A stretch of 64,000 nucleotides of DNA from JAZBPO01 sp963691775 (lineage in GTDB: Bacteria > Pseudomonadota > Gammaproteobacteria > Pseudomonadales > Azotimanducaceae), in NCBI GenBank assembly GCA_963691775.1, contig OY829369.1, positions 806,001-870,000 on the forward strand, in the 5' to 3' direction. Numbering within the stretch: the stretch's first letter is position 1; every line of letters begins with the position of its first letter. Positions 61,306 to 64,000 of this stretch are shown here, piece after piece. A model generated the notes under the pieces. That model saw only the letters and a list, made by a program, of their open reading frames with translations. It had not been told where the DNA came from and made no database searches. Both the position numbers and the translations under genes were made by a program.

Positions 61306-62321
61306 CCATCACCCACGCCCCCCCTCTTTCGGCGCTCCCCGTGATCGACTTCCAGCACCTCGTGGCCGGCGGCGCCGTGCGCGCACAGGCGATCGACGCC
61401 GTCGCACATGCCGCAGCGCACTGGGGGTTCTTCGAGCTCCGCGGCCACGGCGTTCCGCCCGTGCACCGAGAGAAGCTCTTCCGCCTGCAGCGGTCCTTTT
61501 TCGACCTGCCGATGGCGCGAAAGATGGAAGTGGTGCGCACGGCGGAGAACGCGCGCGGCTACAACCCTGGTGAATTGACCAAGAACCGCGCTGACGCCAA
61601 GGAAATCTTCGATTTCGGCCACAAGCCCGACCGGAGCGCGCCGGACGATGCGCCGAGCAACCGGGTCGACGACGGCTGGAACCAGTTCCCCGCCCGGCTG
61701 CCAGGCTTCGAGGACGCCGCCTGGCGCTGGTACGGCTATTGCGAAACGCTCGCGTACATGCTGCTGGAAGCAATTGGTGAAGCCCTTGGCCAATCGCGCG
61801 AGACGCTCGTCGACGCGTTTGGCACCGATCACTCGAGTTTTCTTCGCCTGAACGTTTACCCGGAAAGAGAGGACGGCGCTCCGGCAGACGCAGCCGATCT
61901 GCCGGACGGCGCTCTCGGGATTCATCACCACACCGACGCCGGCGTGCTTACCCTCCTCGTACAGGACGGCGATCCGGGCCTGCAGGTGCGCCACGATGGC
62001 GCCTGGCACCTCGTAACGCCCGACGAAGAGGCTTTCATCGTCAACATCGGAGACATGATGCAGGTCTACGCCAACGACAGCTTCCTGGCGCCGGAACACA
62101 GGGTGCTGGCGACGCGTCCTGGCGGCGCCCGCCAATCTGCAGCGTTCTTCTTCAATCCACCCTATGACGCAGTGATCAAGCCCGTCACGCCGGCGCCCCG
62201 CTATCGGCCCTTTACCTGGCGTGAGTTTCGTGGCGAGCGGGCCGCCGGCGATTACGCCGACCTCGGTGAAGAAATCCAGATCGCCCGCTTCAGAACCCCG
62301 GCCAAGGAGCGCCCAGCATGA
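61302..62321 (+). CDS. 2-oxoglutarate/Fe(II) oxygenase, isopenicillin N synthase family
   Basis: The 339-residue protein has the N-terminal DIOX_N region (LPVIDFQHL ... WGFFELRGHGVP) and the double-stranded beta-helix iron triad His 210-x-Asp 212 (HHHTDAG) and His 266 (APEHRVLAT). The 2-oxoglutarate-binding Arg-x-Ser is in ARQSAAFF. It is cytoplasmic and oxidises a small molecule using O2 and 2-oxoglutarate; the substrate is unknown. Overlaps with both neighbours (ATGA on each side) make it the middle gene of a co-translated trio with a methyltransferase and a D-2-hydroxyacid dehydrogenase. Confidence 0.9.
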   Translation: MTITHAPPLSALPVIDFQHLVAGGAVRAQAIDAVAHAAAHWGFFELRGHGVPPVHREKLFRLQRSFFDLPMARKMEVVRTAENARGYNPGELTKNRADAKEIFDFGHKPDRSAPDDAPSNRVDDGWNQFPARLPGFEDAAWRWYGYCETLAYMLLEAIGEALGQSRETLVDAFGTDHSSFLRLNVYPEREDGAPADAADLPDGALGIHHHTDAGVLTLLVQDGDPGLQVRHDGAWHLVTPDEEAFIVNIGDMMQVYANDSFLAPEHRVLATRPGGARQSAAFFFNPPYDAVIKPVTPAPRYRPFTWREFRGERAAGDYADLGEEIQIARFRTPAKERPA

Positions 62322-63289
62322 AACTCCTCATCTACCGCGACAGCTACGAGGCCGTGCAAGACGAACTGCAGGCACGCCCCGAAATCGAGCCCCTGATCAT
62401 GGAGCGAGACGCAACCGTCACGAGCGCTGCCGGTGTGCCCGCGGACGACGCCAGCTTCGAAATTGCCTGGCTCTCGCGTCACCTCTTTCTGAGCGAGGGC
62501 GCCCCCATCGGGCCCTACGTGAAGAAGGTGCTCACCACGCCCGGCGTGCGCTGGCTTCAGTCCGGAGCGGCAGGCTATGAGCACCCGACCTTTCAAGCCG
62601 TGCTGGCAGCCGGCATTCGCCTGACCATCAACGACGGCAGCAGCATCGCCATTGCGGAGTACGTCATGGCTCAGGTCATGGCGGCCTTCCACCCTGATGT
62701 AGAGCGGTCCGAGGCACAGGCCGCGAAGGCATGGACCCGCCTGCCGTTCCGTGAACTCTATCGCTCGCGCTGGGTAATCCTCGGCTACGGCAGCATCGGC
62801 CAGCACGTCGCGGCGCGCGCAAGTGCCTTCGGCGCGGAGGTCGTGGGCATCAGGCGGACGCCGCAACCGGACGCCCACGCGCTGCGCGTGGTCGGCGTAG
62901 ACGGCCTGGACGAAGAACTGACGGCGGCAGACGTGCTGGTGATCTGCGCCGCCGCGAACGACGGCAATGCGCATCTGATCAACGCTGACCGCCTTGCCCG
63001 CATGAAGCCTGATGCACTACTCGTGAACATCGCCCGCGGCAGCATCGTAGATGAGGACGCACTCGTGGCAGCCCTCGACGCCGGCCGCCCTGGAATGGCC
63101 GCGCTGGACGTTTTCGAAGAGGAGCCGCTTCCGGCGGCGAGCCCACTGTGGACACACCCGAAGGTCAGGATCACGGCCCATTGCTCCGCCGACACGGATG
63201 CAACGGGGTTACGCGGAGACGAGGTGTTCATCGAACACCTGGACGCCTGGCTCAGTGGTGCGCCGCTCCGGCTGGAAGTCAGTGCCTGA
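62318..63289 (+). CDS. D-2-hydroxyacid dehydrogenase family protein
   Basis: The 323-residue NAD(P)-dependent dehydrogenase has the dinucleotide fold VILGYGSIGQHVAARASAFG and the family motif MKPDALLVNIARGSIVDEDAL containing the catalytic Arg. The catalytic Glu is in DVFEEEPL and the His in RITAHCSA. It reduces a 2-keto acid or oxidises a D-2-hydroxyacid; specificity is unknown. It is the last gene of the operon and its start overlaps the dioxygenase stop (ATGA). It may process a keto- or hydroxy-acid made by the oxygenase. Confidence 0.88.
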   Translation: MKLLIYRDSYEAVQDELQARPEIEPLIMERDATVTSAAGVPADDASFEIAWLSRHLFLSEGAPIGPYVKKVLTTPGVRWLQSGAAGYEHPTFQAVLAAGIRLTINDGSSIAIAEYVMAQVMAAFHPDVERSEAQAAKAWTRLPFRELYRSRWVILGYGSIGQHVAARASAFGAEVVGIRRTPQPDAHALRVVGVDGLDEELTAADVLVICAAANDGNAHLINADRLARMKPDALLVNIARGSIVDEDALVAALDAGRPGMAALDVFEEEPLPAASPLWTHPKVRITAHCSADTDATGLRGDEVFIEHLDAWLSGAPLRLEVSA

Positions 63290-63328
63290 CGGGGACTCGA
63301 TGGATGAGGCCTGCCGCGAGGGCGCGCC

Positions 63329-64000
63329 CTAGGTGCTCGCCTGCACCGCAGGCGGTGCCTCCACCACGCCGCCGAACCAGCGGCCGGTGATGACGCCAGC
63401 GGTCATGGCGCCGTTCACGTTCAACGCCGTACGCGCCATGTCGATGAGCGGCTCGACCGAAATGAGCACTGCAGCCACCGTCACGGGGAAACCGAGCGCC
63501 GGGAGCACCACGAGCGCTGCAAAGGTTGCCCCGCCGCCAACGCCAGCGATACCGAAGGAACTCACGGCCACGATCATCACGAGGCCGACCATGAAATCGA
63601 GCGCTAGGGGGTCCACGCCCATCGACGGCGCGATCATCACCGCAAGCATCGCCGGGTAGATTCCTGCACAGCCGTTCTGGCCAATCGTCGCCCCGAAGGT
63701 CGCAGACAGATTGGCGATGGGGCTCGGTACCTTCAGCGCTTCGACCTGGGTCTCCACGTTGAGCGGAATCGTCGCGGCAGACGAGCGAGACGTGAACGCA
63801 AAGGTCAGCACCGGCCACACCTTGGCGAAGTACTCACGGACATTGATGCCCCCGAGAACCATCAGCAGCACCGCGTGGACCACGAACATGATCGCGATCG
63901 CGACGTAGCTGGCACCGATGAACGCGAGCAGATTGGCGATGTCGGACGCATTCGAGCCCGCGACCACCTTGGTGATGAGCGCGAGGATGCCGTAGGGCGT
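63329..64000 (-). CDS. TcyP-like dicarboxylate/cystine:cation symporter, 5' end missing
   Basis: The C-terminal 223 residues of a DAACS-family symporter are present; the frame is open to the window end (preceding residues TPYGILALITKVVAGS). The stretch FTSRSSAATIPLNVETQ and SATFGATIGQNGCAGIYPAM closely match the L-cystine importer TcyP (YdjN), rather than GltP or DctA. It is an inner-membrane importer, probably for cystine. The N-terminal half and promoter lie outside. It converges with the D-2-hydroxyacid dehydrogenase gene. Confidence 0.88.
   Translation of the reverse strand, partial: TPYGILALITKVVAGSNASDIANLLAFIGASYVAIAIMFVVHAVLLMVLGGINVREYFAKVWPVLTFAFTSRSSAATIPLNVETQVEALKVPSPIANLSATFGATIGQNGCAGIYPAMLAVMIAPSMGVDPLALDFMVGLVMIVAVSSFGIAGVGGGATFAALVVLPALGFPVTVAAVLISVEPLIDMARTALNVNGAMTAGVITGRWFGGVVEAPPAVQAST

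Noticed and set aside
63319..63330. Perfect palindrome AGGGCGCGCCCT at the end of the symporter gene
   Set aside because: It has no loop and overlaps the stop codon. Short GC palindromes of this size are expected by chance in DNA of this composition.

Overview
This 64 kb window is high-GC, densely coding DNA from one bacterial chromosome. The best fit is a high-GC, probably marine or sediment gammaproteobacterium. The evidence is a YhcB/ZapG-like protein, PpnN, SprT, HtpX, a YihX-type HAD gene, an MliC-like lipoprotein, a TcyP-type transporter and several TonB-dependent receptors. No rRNA, tRNA, insertion sequence, phage gene or CRISPR array was seen. Lineage is inferred from gene families only.

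Region 1 (1-16 kb) holds metallo-beta-lactamase-fold hydrolases, a tandem universal stress protein, a YihX-like HAD gene broken by one in-frame amber codon, IPP isomerase, a cysteine-cluster protein, a lytic transglycosylase, an orphan bicupin, a blue-light BLUF sensor next to a histidine phosphatase, and HtpX. Five luciferase-like (LLM) flavin/F420-type oxidoreductases from several subfamilies are interleaved with these. An enoyl-CoA hydratase, a PaaI-type thioesterase and an ACAD10-like kinase lie nearby. The set resembles actinobacterial lipid or sterol catabolic equipment.

Region 2 (16-25 kb) has a DsbA-like oxidoreductase, a mycobacterial-type enoyl-reductase-like protein, ppnN, sprT, an APH-fold kinase, and a TetR regulator divergent from a pair of acyl-CoA dehydrogenases with a clear operator-like dyad between them. 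A DUF2817 peptidase follows.

Region 3 (25-39 kb) is the most unusual part. Three exported proteins of 1,000-1,100 residues, each with about eleven Asp-box (BNR/sortilin-like) repeats, are clustered with a TonB-dependent receptor and a membrane-anchored alpha/beta hydrolase. This looks like a cell-envelope system of unknown substrate.

Region 4 (39-50 kb) contains a YhcB-like protein with a hexanucleotide-repeat tail, an SDR, a three-gene overlapping operon (Nudix hydrolase, TrpF-like protein lacking the catalytic Cys, MliC/COG3650-like lipoprotein), a cytochrome P450, a dienelactone-hydrolase-like protein, an HD phosphohydrolase, a YdcF protein and a large Oar-like TonB receptor.

Region 5 (50-64 kb) has an RND pump with its adaptor, a ThDP enzyme, small membrane and exported proteins, an alanine:Na+ symporter, a co-translated methyltransferase / 2-oxoglutarate oxygenase / D-2-hydroxyacid dehydrogenase operon, and the C-terminal part of a TcyP-like symporter that runs off the window.
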